64,000 nt of DNA from Mucilaginibacter defluvii. Lineage in GTDB: Bacteria; Bacteroidota; Bacteroidia; Sphingobacteriales; Sphingobacteriaceae. The DNA lies in contig NZ_BAABJI010000002.1 in the NCBI RefSeq assembly GCF_039543225.1, positions 992,001-1,056,000 on the forward strand. Direction: 5' to 3'. The notes beneath the pieces are model-generated. The model saw only the letters and a program-made list of their open reading frames with translations, did not search any database and was not told the DNA's origin. Position numbers and translations under genes: made by a program. Positions 1 to 9,015 of the stretch are shown piece after piece (position 1 is the stretch's first letter; each line of letters opens with the position of its first letter).

Positions 1-753
1 AGTAATCAGTAACAAAGGCGGAAACTCTCTGTCGCAGTTCTCCATCTTCCACGAGCAGCAGATATCCAACTCCTCCCCCCATCTTATTTTTTGGATCTCG
101 ACAAAGTCCTGTAAAAACTGGACGTCCTTCCCCAGGTTCCCCTTTTTATTCTTGTCGTTATCCAACTGGTAACGAAGTATTTTAGCGTACCTGATCAGCA
201 ATGCAGAGGCTAAACTTACATCTTCGCGCATCAGTATATTGATGTGGTTTAACACGTTGAACATAAAATGCGGACTGATCTGTTGTTGCAGCAATTGCAA
301 CTGCGATTCAACCAAGGCTTCATGAAGTTTCATGCTCTCCTCATGGAAACGTAATCCGCAAAACCCAAAATTCACAAATAAGGACACCATTAAGGCATTG
401 ATAAACAGTATTACAAACAGGTTTTTACCTAATACCAGATCAGATGGTGGAAAAAAGCCGCTTTGTTCCAGATAAAGAAAGGCGTGAAGAACGGCAGGTA
501 TAAGCAATGCAGTTACAATAGATACAAGGAAGAACTGCCCGGTAAATAAAAGCATTTTCTTTTGGCGCATGGCCTTTTGCAGCAGGGTTCTACTTAAATA
601 AGTAGTAAACGGGTATAAGCACGCCAAAACGCAAATGGAAAGCAAACCACCTTCCGGCACCGATGAATCAGGTATGTACCTGCACCAAAAAATAACAGCC
701 AGAAATATCCAGATCAGAATAATGAACCGATTAAAATTCTTTAACAAAATCAT
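1..753 (-). CDS. LytS/YehU-type sensor histidine kinase, partial (C-terminus outside window)
   Basis: The frame is open on the minus strand from an ATG at 751-753 to the left edge, giving 251 codons of the N-terminal part. The first ~150 residues contain several hydrophobic segments consistent with four or five membrane helices. A cytoplasmic stretch follows with the His_kinase (PF06580) signature LLQQQISPHFMFNVLNHI; the His of SPHF is the expected phosphorylation site. The family normally pairs with a LytTR response regulator, which would lie left of the window. The HATPase domain is not included. It is divergent from the barrel gene at 916. The family call is firm; the signal sensed cannot be told. 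Confidence 0.88.
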   Translation of the reverse strand, partial: MILLKNFNRFIILIWIFLAVIFWCRYIPDSSVPEGGLLSICVLACLYPFTTYLSRTLLQKAMRQKKMLLFTGQFFLVSIVTALLIPAVLHAFLYLEQSGFFPPSDLVLGKNLFVILFINALMVSLFVNFGFCGLRFHEESMKLHEALVESQLQLLQQQISPHFMFNVLNHINILMREDVSLASALLIRYAKILRYQLDNDKNKKGNLGKDVQFLQDFVEIQKIRWGEELDICCSWKMENCDREFPPLLLIT

Positions 754-915
754 ACTACAAAGGTAAACGGATTGATTTACAGCGCGGCTACCATCCGTCA
801 AAGCCTGGGAACCATCGGTCAAAAGAATTGTAACCGCGCTGTGCCGTCAACTCATATTTGTTTTGGAAAGACGCAGGGGACGTCTGAATCATTTAAAATT
901 ATTCATTAAAAACGT

Positions 916-1821
916 ATGAGATCATTATTCATTATCGCAATTATTATGAGCTTTGCCGCTGCTAAAAGCAATGCGCAAGCCTTTTTTAAAACAGAGTATT
1001 TTGGTGAATCGGGTTACCAGATGACCCAAGGTGATTCCAGCCAGCGCATAGGCAACAGCCGGGGCTCGGCCATGGTGTACCAGGGCGGTATTAATATTCC
1101 GCTATCAAAAAAAGTAAATGAACGGAACCAGCCTACCATATGGTCGGTGGGTATTGGTGGCGCCTATGTGAACCTTAACAACAAAAATTTTACCCAACCG
1201 CTGGTTATTAACGAGGTGTTGAATGTAGGAGTAAGCTTAAACTACCTGCGACCGCTAAATGAACGTTGGTCGCTCCGGACAGGTATCGGCGGCGGTATAT
1301 TTATGCCTACTACTGATATTTCGAAACTCAGGTTCAAAAATGTACTTGGAAGCGTAAGTGCAATATTTATCAGGCATTTAAGGCCTAACCTTGACCTTGG
1401 AGGTGGACTTGCGCTGAATAACTCATTTGGTTTCCCTATGTTGTTCCCGGCATTTTACCTAAATTGGAGAACGGGCGGGCGTTACTCGGTTCAGGCATCG
1501 CTGCGTGATGGTTTGGAAGTATCGGCCGGTTACAATTTTAATAAAAACATTAAGCTGAACCTGGTAATGGAAGTTAACGGGCAAATGGCTTTACTGGAGC
1601 AGGGAGGCAAGGATAAGATATTTACCCATCAGTACGTTGTTTTTGGCCTCCGCCCGGAGATAAGGTTAGGAAAACGAATGATCATTCCCCTTACCTTTGG
1701 CGTGAATGCTACCCGTACGGCACAGATTACAAACCGGAGCTTGAAGACTATTTTTCAGGATAAAGGGTACTCATTCAGAGGGTCGCTTTATGCCGCGGCC
1801 GGTCTGCAGATCGGGTTTTAA
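916..1821 (+). CDS. Outer-membrane beta-barrel protein of unknown function
   Basis: This 301-aa protein has an N-terminal signal peptide (hydrophobic residues 4-15, probable cleavage after SNAQA). The rest alternates polar and hydrophobic residues with many Gly and aromatic positions and ends in a terminal Phe (GLQIGF), the usual C-terminal signal of an outer-membrane barrel. I do not recognise a named family; DUF6268-like barrels are one possibility. It is a single gene divergent from the LytS kinase, with about 160 bp of shared promoter region, so the kinase system could control it (inference). Confidence 0.7.
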   Translation: MRSLFIIAIIMSFAAAKSNAQAFFKTEYFGESGYQMTQGDSSQRIGNSRGSAMVYQGGINIPLSKKVNERNQPTIWSVGIGGAYVNLNNKNFTQPLVINEVLNVGVSLNYLRPLNERWSLRTGIGGGIFMPTTDISKLRFKNVLGSVSAIFIRHLRPNLDLGGGLALNNSFGFPMLFPAFYLNWRTGGRYSVQASLRDGLEVSAGYNFNKNIKLNLVMEVNGQMALLEQGGKDKIFTHQYVVFGLRPEIRLGKRMIIPLTFGVNATRTAQITNRSLKTIFQDKGYSFRGSLYAAAGLQIGF

Positions 1822-2015
1822 GTGACGGCAATTATGCAAATAACGGTTGCCTCCCTATCACGAATCATACTAAAAAGTTCAGGTTTGTCATCCTGGTAAA
1901 ATAAGCATCATTTAGAAGGTTTGATTTTTGCAGTTTCTGGTTTGATTACTTCATCTAAACCGCGGTTCCATGCATTTACATTTGTCTTACAACTCATTTA
2001 CTTAAAAACTGAACT

Positions 2016-3068
2016 ATGGAATACAAAACATTAGGAAACACAGGACTGCTGGTTTCGCGCCTTTGTTTAGGCACCATGACCATGGGCCCCGGAACTGGTA
2101 TTTACGGACACATTGGCAATGTAGGGCAGGCAGATGCCGATCAGCTTATTAAAAGTTCGTTTGATGCCGGTATCAACTTTTTTGATACGGCGGATGTATA
2201 CTCGGCTGGTGAAAGTGAGCGGATACTTGGACAGGCTTTTAAAAACCTGAACATTGCCAGGAAAGATGTAGTTATTGCCACTAAGGTCTACTCGCGGACA
2301 GGACCGGGCCGAAATGATGTAGGCGCCTCGCGTAAACATATTATGGATGGCGTGGAAGCCAGTTTAAAAAACCTGCAGACGGATCATATTGATCTTTACC
2401 AGATACACGCTAACGATATTCTGACCCCAACAGAGGAAATTTTACGATCACTGGATGACCTGGTACGCTCGGGCAAAGTGCGTTATATTGGCTGTTCGAA
2501 CTGGCAGGCCTGGAAAATTGCGAAAGCGCTAGGTATCTCTTCAGCAAAAAACCTGGCCCGTTTTGATTCTTTACAGGCTTATTATTCGATAGCAGGCCGG
2601 GATTTGGAGCGCGAAATTGTGCCTTTACTGGAAGAGGAAAAATTAGGACTGATGGTTTGGAGCCCGCTGGCCGGTGGCTTGCTTTCCGGCAAGTTCAGCA
2701 GGGAGAACCAGAATCCGGTAAATTCCAGGAGATCCGGCTTTGACTTTCCGATAGTGGACAAAGAACGGGCATGGAAAATACTGGATGTGATTGCCCCGAT
2801 AGCAAAGGCGCATAATTGTAGCGCGGCACGTATAGCGCTTGCCTGGCTTTTAGCTAAACAAGCAGTAACTTCTATAGTAATTGGCGCGAAGCGAAAAGAC
2901 CAGCTTGATGATAATATTGCGGCGATAGAACTGCAATTATCATCAGATGAAATAAATCAGTTGGATGAGGCGAGCACTTTACCACCTGAATATCCGGGTT
3001 GGATGCTAAACACACAAGGTGCCGACCGTCTTGGCCAGGTTAACATCTGGGAAGGCCGTTCTTCTTAA
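2016..3068 (+). CDS. Aldo/keto reductase
   Basis: This 350-aa protein is a full-length NADPH-dependent aldo/keto reductase of the YajO/YhdN-like type (TIM barrel). The catalytic tetrad is visible: D57 and Y62 in FFDTADVYSAGESE, K90 in IATKVYS, and H131 in LYQIHAND. The C-terminal cofactor-binding segment, including SIVIGAKRKDQLDDN, is intact. The usual role is reduction of aldehydes or ketones in the cytoplasm; the substrate cannot be predicted. It stands alone, about 195 bp after the barrel gene and followed by a gene-poor 0.7 kb. Nothing is unusual. Confidence 0.93.
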   Translation: MEYKTLGNTGLLVSRLCLGTMTMGPGTGIYGHIGNVGQADADQLIKSSFDAGINFFDTADVYSAGESERILGQAFKNLNIARKDVVIATKVYSRTGPGRNDVGASRKHIMDGVEASLKNLQTDHIDLYQIHANDILTPTEEILRSLDDLVRSGKVRYIGCSNWQAWKIAKALGISSAKNLARFDSLQAYYSIAGRDLEREIVPLLEEEKLGLMVWSPLAGGLLSGKFSRENQNPVNSRRSGFDFPIVDKERAWKILDVIAPIAKAHNCSAARIALAWLLAKQAVTSIVIGAKRKDQLDDNIAAIELQLSSDEINQLDEASTLPPEYPGWMLNTQGADRLGQVNIWEGRSS

Positions 3069-3282
3069 ATATAAATTCAAAAGCGTTGGCGATCATCTTT
3101 GACCTGTCAACGCTTTCAAGCTATATAGCAAGATTACCGCCTCTTAGACGCATTTTTTTTAAATATATCTCAGGGTAGAATTAGGTAAACCAGGTTGGCC
3201 ATTGCATTCAAAATCAAAATCTCGACAATGCTTAACAGTAAGGTCATCGGCCTTATCTGAAAATTATTTCGCGGAGAACGAC

Positions 3283-3546
3283 TTAATCGATGAAAATCAG
3301 GTTCAACTCTCCGTTACCAGCCTGAAAAGTTGCTGAAATCCGGATTCTGTGGCAATCGAAGTGATTGGCTAAAGCTGATAGTTGGTCTTCCCCCCGCGTC
3401 ACCCGATCCGGCTGAAAGCTTTTCATGTCCTTGCGGAATCTGAGGGTCTTACGAAACAAGACCGGCGACTTGCAAAGATACCGCTCAACATGCTGGTGCA
3501 AAGTTTGTCGGCCGATGCCATGAGCCCTGCATAATTCAGCTACACT
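3283..3546 (-). pseudogene. Remnant of an AraC-family regulator (C-terminal HTH part)
   Basis: An 88-codon minus-strand frame reads VAELCRAHGIGRQTLHQHVE, then a segment with SPVLFRKTLRFRKDMKSF. This matches the two-helix DNA-binding region of AraC proteins that lack a dimerisation fold. An in-frame TGA at 3547-3549 sits where a Trp codon would fit, and no start codon or N-terminal domain precedes it. The second HTH is scrambled after HFD. I read it as decay; there is no sign of expression. The rest of 3069-3778 holds nothing else I can support. Confidence 0.5.
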
Positions 3547-3778
3547 TCATTCATTAACAATTGTAATCTGACGAAAGAAATGGATGTCGAAACGTGTTAT
3601 ACTTATTCATCCAATAAGCTTCCAGCGCCTGTATTTACGCCATGCTGTATATCTTTTTCATCGCTGGCATGAAGTCAGGATTTGGATGGAAATCAGGGAA
3701 ATGCCCGGGCGCCATGTTTTCCAACGGTACCGGCCAATAAGCATTAATGGATAATGCCCTGAATATGGTGGTCATCTT

Positions 3779-4198
3779 TTATAAGTCGATATCTGCTTCT
3801 GTAGATATTGTATTAACGTGAATAGAGTATGATTTCTCTTTCACAACGAAACGTCCCCAGGTAACCATATATTCCAATAATGGAACAAGTGTCTTGCCAA
3901 AATCTGTTAATGAATACTCTACTCGCAAAGGCGGTTTAGGATTAAAAACTTCCTTTTTGATGATCCCGTCCTCTTCCAGACTTTTTAATTGAATAGAAAG
4001 CATCTTTTCGGTGATATTAGGGATATGTTTCTTTATTTCATGAAACCTTTTTTTACCCTCTATCAGGTACCAAAGCACCACGGTTTTCCATTTTCCGCCT
4101 ACGTAATGCATCGCCACATCCATCTCACAATGGAATTTTATATCATTTATTTTAGTAGTCCGTATTAACCTTTTGTCATTCATTTTTAATAATTGCAA
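3779..4198 (-). CDS. HxlR-family transcriptional regulator
   Basis: This 139-aa protein is a single winged helix of the HxlR family. Visible elements are the Cys near the N-terminus (KFHCEMDVAMHYVGGKWK), the recognition-helix region NITEKMLSIQLKSLEEDGII, and the wing PLRVEYSLTDFGK. HxlR proteins bind as dimers next to divergently transcribed oxidoreductase genes and often respond to electrophiles or oxidation through the N-terminal Cys. The next gene (4274) is divergent with a 75-bp spacer, so it is the likely target (inference). Confidence 0.9.
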   Translation of the reverse strand: MQLLKMNDKRLIRTTKINDIKFHCEMDVAMHYVGGKWKTVVLWYLIEGKKRFHEIKKHIPNITEKMLSIQLKSLEEDGIIKKEVFNPKPPLRVEYSLTDFGKTLVPLLEYMVTWGRFVVKEKSYSIHVNTISTEADIDL

Positions 4199-4273
4199 CC
4201 TGTCAATTTTGACAGTTATTGATGGTTTACAAATTTGAGAATAGTTTTGGACTATAATTTATATAGTTAAAAA

Positions 4274-5275
4274 ATGACGACAACACGTTCGACGACTCGA
4301 ATAAATACATTAAATCGTCTCGACAGAAAAACCTTAATAATACTTTCGCATCCAGACATAGAGCGTTCAATAGCTAACAAAACAATTATTGGGCATATCA
4401 AAAAAGCGCTACCAGAATCTCAATTAGAGGTGCGTCATCTCGAATCGTTATACCCAGATTTTAAGATCGATATAAATGCAGAGCAGGCTGCTTTGCTCAA
4501 CGCAGATCTTATAGTCTTTCAGCATCCGCTTTACTGGTATGCTACACCGGCTATTTTAAAAAAATATGTAGATGATGTAATGACCTGGGGATTCGCTTAT
4601 GGTACCGGCGGAGACAAACTTAAAGGCAAACATTTTTTACAAAGTATTACGTTAGGAGGATCAAGAGAGTCTTTTACACCACTTGGGTATAATCGTTTCA
4701 GTATCGAAGATATTTTAAAACCAATGCAGCAATCGGTTTATCACATACAGATGATTTACAATCCACCTTTGTATTCTTATCGAAATGCTTATGTTCCAGA
4801 AGTACTTAACTCCATGTCGGAAGTAAGAGAAAATGCTATTGCGCATGCAGAAAGACTGATTGAAAAAATTCAGGATTTCTCAAAAGGGAATAAAGAAAAA
4901 GTGGAAAATTTCATTCACAAATGGTTTAAACATTTCGATGTACTGGATGAAAACGGTTACTTTATCCAGTATCTTCATCAAGATATTGAATTCACATTTC
5001 CAGGTTACGGTAACATGAAAGGACATACCGAGTTTAATTCATGGTATTATTCAATAAGGGAAAAGCTGGAAGCTCCGATAAAGCATGAAGTAAAGAACTT
5101 AGTGATCGAGGAAACAGAAAGAAATCGATTCGACGTACGTTTTCAGGTTCATTTCCTGGCCGAAGAAAAAGAAAGCCGAAAAGAAATTGATGTCGTTGAA
5201 ACAGAAAACTGGGAATTGATCTGGGATGAGAATGGCGACAGACCTATAATTGCAAAATATGTCGTAAGCGTTTGA
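4274..5275 (+). CDS. Flavodoxin-fold NAD(P)H oxidoreductase fused to an NTF2/SnoaL-like domain
   Basis: This 333-aa protein has two parts. Residues ~18-200 form a KefF/NQO1-type flavodoxin-like quinone reductase: KTLIILSHPD at the first strand, LIVFQHPLYWYATPAILKKYVDDVMTWGFAYG around the FMN/substrate pocket, and a GGSRES loop. Residues ~205-333 form an NTF2-like cone (IHKWFKHFDVLD, HQDIEFTFPGYGNMKGH). Quinone reductases of this class usually end near residue 200, so the extension is a genuine fusion in one frame. It is divergent from an HxlR regulator, which fits an electrophile- or quinone-responsive pair. The function of the second domain is unknown. Confidence 0.8.
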   Translation: MTTTRSTTRINTLNRLDRKTLIILSHPDIERSIANKTIIGHIKKALPESQLEVRHLESLYPDFKIDINAEQAALLNADLIVFQHPLYWYATPAILKKYVDDVMTWGFAYGTGGDKLKGKHFLQSITLGGSRESFTPLGYNRFSIEDILKPMQQSVYHIQMIYNPPLYSYRNAYVPEVLNSMSEVRENAIAHAERLIEKIQDFSKGNKEKVENFIHKWFKHFDVLDENGYFIQYLHQDIEFTFPGYGNMKGHTEFNSWYYSIREKLEAPIKHEVKNLVIEETERNRFDVRFQVHFLAEEKESRKEIDVVETENWELIWDENGDRPIIAKYVVSV

Positions 5276-5433
5276 GATTCGGCTCTGTTATTAACTTATA
5301 TGCAGGCAGCAAAGTACTTATTGGAGGCATATTACGAATCAATGAGATTGCCTGATTAGCCGCGGCGAGTTTGTTTTCTATTCAGTATATAAGACTGCCA
5401 AAGTTGATCATACCGCTGCATTCAATACAATAG

Positions 5434-5820
5434 TCAATGTCCAATCGCAAGGTGCCTAACGGCGCTCACGAACTCTTCCAGGTCAAAAGGTTTGGCGATA
5501 AAAGTTTCAAAGCAACAATCAACCGTAGACTTTGATACACGAGGATAAGCTGACATTAATATAATTGGTAAGACGGAGGTTGATCTGCGTTTTTTCAGCT
5601 CCGAACAGACCTCACCGCCAGTGATGCCCTTTAAAATATAGTCCAGGATAATAACTTGTGGCTTAAAAGCAGCTATCTCTTCGAACAGTCGGTCAGGTCC
5701 TAATAAACATTTCACTTCAAATCCTTCGTAATGAAGAACATCGTGCATAATATCGCAAATATCTGCATCGTCATCGATGATCATGACTTTTCGCTTCTCT
5801 GTCAACATATAATTTTGCAT
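5434..5820 (-). CDS. Single-domain response regulator (receiver only)
   Basis: This is a CheY-like receiver of about 125 residues. The acidic cluster is in MIIDDDADICD, the phospho-acceptor Asp in VIILDYILKG, a Ser in LMSAYP, and the conserved Lys in IAKPFDLEEF. No output domain follows. I placed the start at 5820 (a second ATG at 5808 is equally good). The frame stays open upstream to 5913 and there encodes TGLGLRNMQ, which looks like the G2 box of a histidine-kinase ATPase domain. The gene may therefore be the tail of a broken hybrid kinase. No kinase partner is adjacent. Confidence 0.75.
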   Translation of the reverse strand: MQNYMLTEKRKVMIIDDDADICDIMHDVLHYEGFEVKCLLGPDRLFEEIAAFKPQVIILDYILKGITGGEVCSELKKRRSTSVLPIILMSAYPRVSKSTVDCCFETFIAKPFDLEEFVSAVRHLAIGH

Positions 5821-5947
5821 GTTTCGCAATCCCAGACCAGTTGCTTTTGCCCCGTTAGATAGATCATGGGACATGCAACGTTCCTTAAAAAAATTTAATG
5901 GTTGCGATCTCATTGATATGGATCAATGAGATCGCATACCACTGAGA

Positions 5948-6409
5948 TTACAATGTGAACTCAGTGGCCTTTGGATCGCTTTGGAACGTTCCGGCCGGCG
6001 TTACTCTAAAGCTACCGGCTGTTGCAAAAGTATCCTCCATGAACATGAAATGATAAATTTTACCCTCTTTCACTTTTGCAAGGATCGAGAAAGGCGAAGT
6101 GACTTGTTTGTTAAGGGACCTGGAGGTGTAGGTGAAACTGCCAAAGACCGCCACTTTTTCGTTTTCTGAAAAGATATCCTGCACTTCGAAAGCCTGGATC
6201 GTCCAGAAATCATTGACCCCGGCAAAGGTATTGATGAAGCCTGTTGCCCCTTCGTGGTGTGTGCCTGCCCAGGGCATGATCTTCTGCAATTCAGGATTGT
6301 TAAAGTTTAAAGAGATGTAAGTAGCGTTCGCATCAACGATCGATTCTATAACATCGGGATTGGTTGTGTTCGCCAGAAAAAGCTCAATGGTTTCGACAGG
6401 AGTTTTCAT
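5948..6409 (-). CDS. NTF2-like (SnoaL/ketosteroid-isomerase fold) protein
   Basis: This 153-aa protein has the pattern of the NTF2 fold: an N-terminal helix (ETIELFLANTTNPDVIESIV), a strand turn with ATYISLNF, then alternating strands ending in GKIYHFMFMEDTFATAGSF. Such proteins are small enzymes or binding proteins with no predictable substrate from sequence. It has a good ATG start at 6409 followed by ordinary codons. Its nearest neighbour in the same direction is the AraC regulator 300 bp upstream. The intervening 6410-6708 shows no gene. Confidence 0.82.
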   Translation of the reverse strand: MKTPVETIELFLANTTNPDVIESIVDANATYISLNFNNPELQKIMPWAGTHHEGATGFINTFAGVNDFWTIQAFEVQDIFSENEKVAVFGSFTYTSRSLNKQVTSPFSILAKVKEGKIYHFMFMEDTFATAGSFRVTPAGTFQSDPKATEFTL

Positions 6410-6708
6410 GTGTGATGTATTTATAGTTAAGTGAAATAATGACGTTTCGAGCTACTGGTCAAAATAAAAGCGTAAAGGATCACCTGTTCTCGCCACCTCG
6501 TCACGACGCATTTCCGCTGCGATGATAGAACTGGAGATCATAAGATCAGGTAACAAAGGGTGTCTAAGCCTCCTTCGTCCGGATCTTTTACCGTGCATGT
6601 AAATTGATCAGGTTGAACCCGATCCAAAACTATGCTGCATAGAGCTGCGGCAAAAGGTAAAAAAAGGTCGATCACTGGTAAAAATACGACGCGGGAAAAG
6701 GCGGGCGA

Positions 6709-7581
6709 TCATTGCCGTGATTTGCGGAACTGTTCAGGCGACATGCAGGTGAATTTCTTAAAGAACTTAGTGAAATTCGTTGGCTCGTTAAATCCCAAAT
6801 CGTAGGATATCTCCTTGACCGTACGTGAGGGGTCGATAAGCATGCGCTTACTTTCCAGCAGCAGGGATTCCTGGATCATAAGTTTCGGAGTTTTGCCGAA
6901 ATGCAGTACGGTCAGCCTTTGAAGGCTTCGCTTACTGATACCCACCTCCGCGGCGAACTGGGACACCGTTAACTGCATTTTACATCTTTTATCTGCCAGG
7001 CATTTAAATTTCAAAGCGTAAAGCCGTGCCTTGCCATTTTCAGCAAAAAGATGTCCGTCCCCGCGTTTGATACGAAGAAGACCCAACAGTAATGACGATA
7101 AATATTTTTGCAATATACTTTCCTGCAGTTCGTCATAAGCGCCGCATAATTCCTGCTGAATCATCTGGATGTGCCGGTCGATCCTCTCACTGTCGTTAAC
7201 CCGTAAACTAAAATGGCAACCGATAGAAAGCTCATTCAATGCTTCCGTGTTCTCGGAAATAACGCAAAGGTCGGCTCGCTGCAGTAAAAAGTCCTCTGTG
7301 AATGCAATAATGGTACCGTCTGAATCTGCGGATGGATAAAACGCATGGACCTGCCCGGGTCTGATGATGAAAAAATCTCCCGCGCTGATATCAAGCACTT
7401 CGAAATCGATCATATGCCTTGAACAGCCGCGTGTGACGAACAACAGGATGTAAAAATTCGTACGGTGGGGATTCAATACGCCTTCGCCGCCTTTCCTTAT
7501 TCGGTTAGCGAACGAAATAGTATGGATCTGTTGCCGTTCATTACTAATCGGCGTAAATTCGAAGGTCCTGATCTCTCCCAT
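6709..7581 (-). CDS. AraC-family transcriptional regulator
   Basis: This 290-aa protein has an N-terminal cupin-like ligand domain (residues ~20-150, including FFIIRPGQVHAF, the typical AraC_binding turn). A C-terminal pair of HTH motifs follows, including QFAAEVGISKRSLQRL and EISYDLGFNEPTNFTKFFKK, and it ends MSPEQFRKSRQ. The length fits the family. The flanking genes (5948 NTF2-like; 7715 esterase) are possible targets but nothing in the sequence proves it. Confidence 0.92.
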   Translation of the reverse strand: MGEIRTFEFTPISNERQQIHTISFANRIRKGGEGVLNPHRTNFYILLFVTRGCSRHMIDFEVLDISAGDFFIIRPGQVHAFYPSADSDGTIIAFTEDFLLQRADLCVISENTEALNELSIGCHFSLRVNDSERIDRHIQMIQQELCGAYDELQESILQKYLSSLLLGLLRIKRGDGHLFAENGKARLYALKFKCLADKRCKMQLTVSQFAAEVGISKRSLQRLTVLHFGKTPKLMIQESLLLESKRMLIDPSRTVKEISYDLGFNEPTNFTKFFKKFTCMSPEQFRKSRQ

Positions 7582-7714
7582 ATAATGCGGTTATTGATGA
7601 TCAGGCTCGTTTCCGGATCTGTTTTTTACGTCATTTTGGGGCATAGCATTTTAATTAGTATTACGTGCGTTCGTTTCAATACCATAAACATGGGATCGGC
7701 GGAAACTATCCTGA

Positions 7715-8557
7715 TCATTTCAATGCGGTCAGCTTTTCTTCCAGCTCGCTTAATGTCATCTCGCCGCGACCAAAACCGATCTCCAGCAACATTCTTTTCT
7801 CCGCTTGATTCAATTCCCTTTCTTCTACGACGGAGACCATTTCGCTTTCGCCTGGCAGCGGTGTCCATACGTTCGTCCGTTTGTGGTAGGCTTCAAAATA
7901 TCGAATACCGAACTTTCGCAGGGAAACCGCGTCAAAATGGAGTCCGTCCGCGTTGGCGGTCAGCCCTTCCGCCGTTACGAAATAAGCGTTCGGCGTGGTC
8001 TCGGCGTATTTCGATAAAGCTGAATTGACCGCATCACTTTCCGTAAAGTACTGGCCGTACCTGCCCGTTGAAAGAAAGGTCCCGAGCCCGCCTGCGATGA
8101 AAGGAACATCCGGTAAATTCAACTCTTCCCGCAGTGCCTTTACGATCACACTTAGTTTGCCATAGTACACCGCAGAGCGGCCGGCCATACTATCATTTTC
8201 TCCCTGGTGCCACAGGATGCCGTCGACCTGGCTGGTTCGCAAAGCAAGTTTCGCCTGCAACACCGCATGGTCAAAAAGCGGTCCGCCTGCCGCCCAGTCA
8301 TCGAGGCTGGAACCACCATCAGCACACGGGATAAGTCCGATCTGTCCATCTTCATGTTTTAGTCTCCAGGCCCCAGCAAAAGATGCGGCAAGCCCTACGC
8401 CGGAGGTTGGCCTGTCGAAATTGATCGGTTCAGTCATTATTTGCCAGCGCCCGTTCACCAGCATGCTGATCTTCTCGTCAACGATCGGTTTAACGTCTTT
8501 GAGATACCCGCGACCACCCATGTTGGATTGCCCGATCATTAGGAAAGATTTTATCAT
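7715..8557 (-). CDS. SGNH-fold carbohydrate acetylesterase (sialate O-acetylesterase / CE6-like)
   Basis: This 280-aa protein starts MIKSFLMIGQSNMGGRG; GQSNM carries the Ser nucleophile of the SASA/CE6 family (PF03629). Further blocks are IPCADGGSSLDDW, ILWHQGENDS, and TADGLHFDAVS-type C-terminal Asp/His (ANADGLHFD). No signal peptide is visible, so it probably acts in the cytoplasm on acetylated sugars or oligosaccharides. It is the last gene of a minus-strand series starting near 13111, separated by 70 bp from the membrane-protein gene. Confidence 0.88.
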   Translation of the reverse strand: MIKSFLMIGQSNMGGRGYLKDVKPIVDEKISMLVNGRWQIMTEPINFDRPTSGVGLAASFAGAWRLKHEDGQIGLIPCADGGSSLDDWAAGGPLFDHAVLQAKLALRTSQVDGILWHQGENDSMAGRSAVYYGKLSVIVKALREELNLPDVPFIAGGLGTFLSTGRYGQYFTESDAVNSALSKYAETTPNAYFVTAEGLTANADGLHFDAVSLRKFGIRYFEAYHKRTNVWTPLPGESEMVSVVEERELNQAEKRMLLEIGFGRGEMTLSELEEKLTALK

Positions 8558-8627
8558 AATTGACTATATGTTATCCGTAATTTATTTTGTTTGGCCCACT
8601 GGCTGCAAAGATCAGCTTCACAGCACC

Positions 8628-8990
8628 TTACTGTCTGATAAGTCTCCAGTACAACCAGCTGAAAACAGCCGCCAGTATCAGCTCGATCACCAGCCAGTAA
8701 AACTGCTTTATGAAAAAACCGTCCAGGAACGACCCGATCAGCCGGGCGATGATGATCCCATAGGTCATTGCCGCCAGCGTTGCCCAGACGGTCATCCCCC
8801 GGTGACCCCAGTGCTGAAAAAAACAAAGCAAGATGCCGGTGCCGATGAGGAAACCCCACCTGACCCTTTTCTCGATCAGCTCATATCCTGCGATTTGCGA
8901 TGCGGCCGGACTGACCAGTTCCGGCCTGAACGTCAGCAGGATGCCTGCAGCGATGATGATTATACCTGTAATTTTAAGCATCAGGTTCAT
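8628..8990 (-). CDS. Small four-helix membrane protein, DUF4345-like
   Basis: This 120-aa protein is almost entirely hydrophobic, with four predicted membrane helices (residues ~5-22, 43-60, 68-88, 94-114). The pattern with a conserved Arg in the third helix (GIIIARLIGSFLDG) resembles DUF4345 proteins. The function is unknown. The start codon lies 25 bp after the protease gene stop, indicating cotranscription. Confidence 0.72.
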   Translation of the reverse strand: MNLMLKITGIIIIAAGILLTFRPELVSPAASQIAGYELIEKRVRWGFLIGTGILLCFFQHWGHRGMTVWATLAAMTYGIIIARLIGSFLDGFFIKQFYWLVIELILAAVFSWLYWRLIRQ

Positions 8991-9015
8991 GGGTTTAAAT
9001 TGGTTAAGCGCTCCA

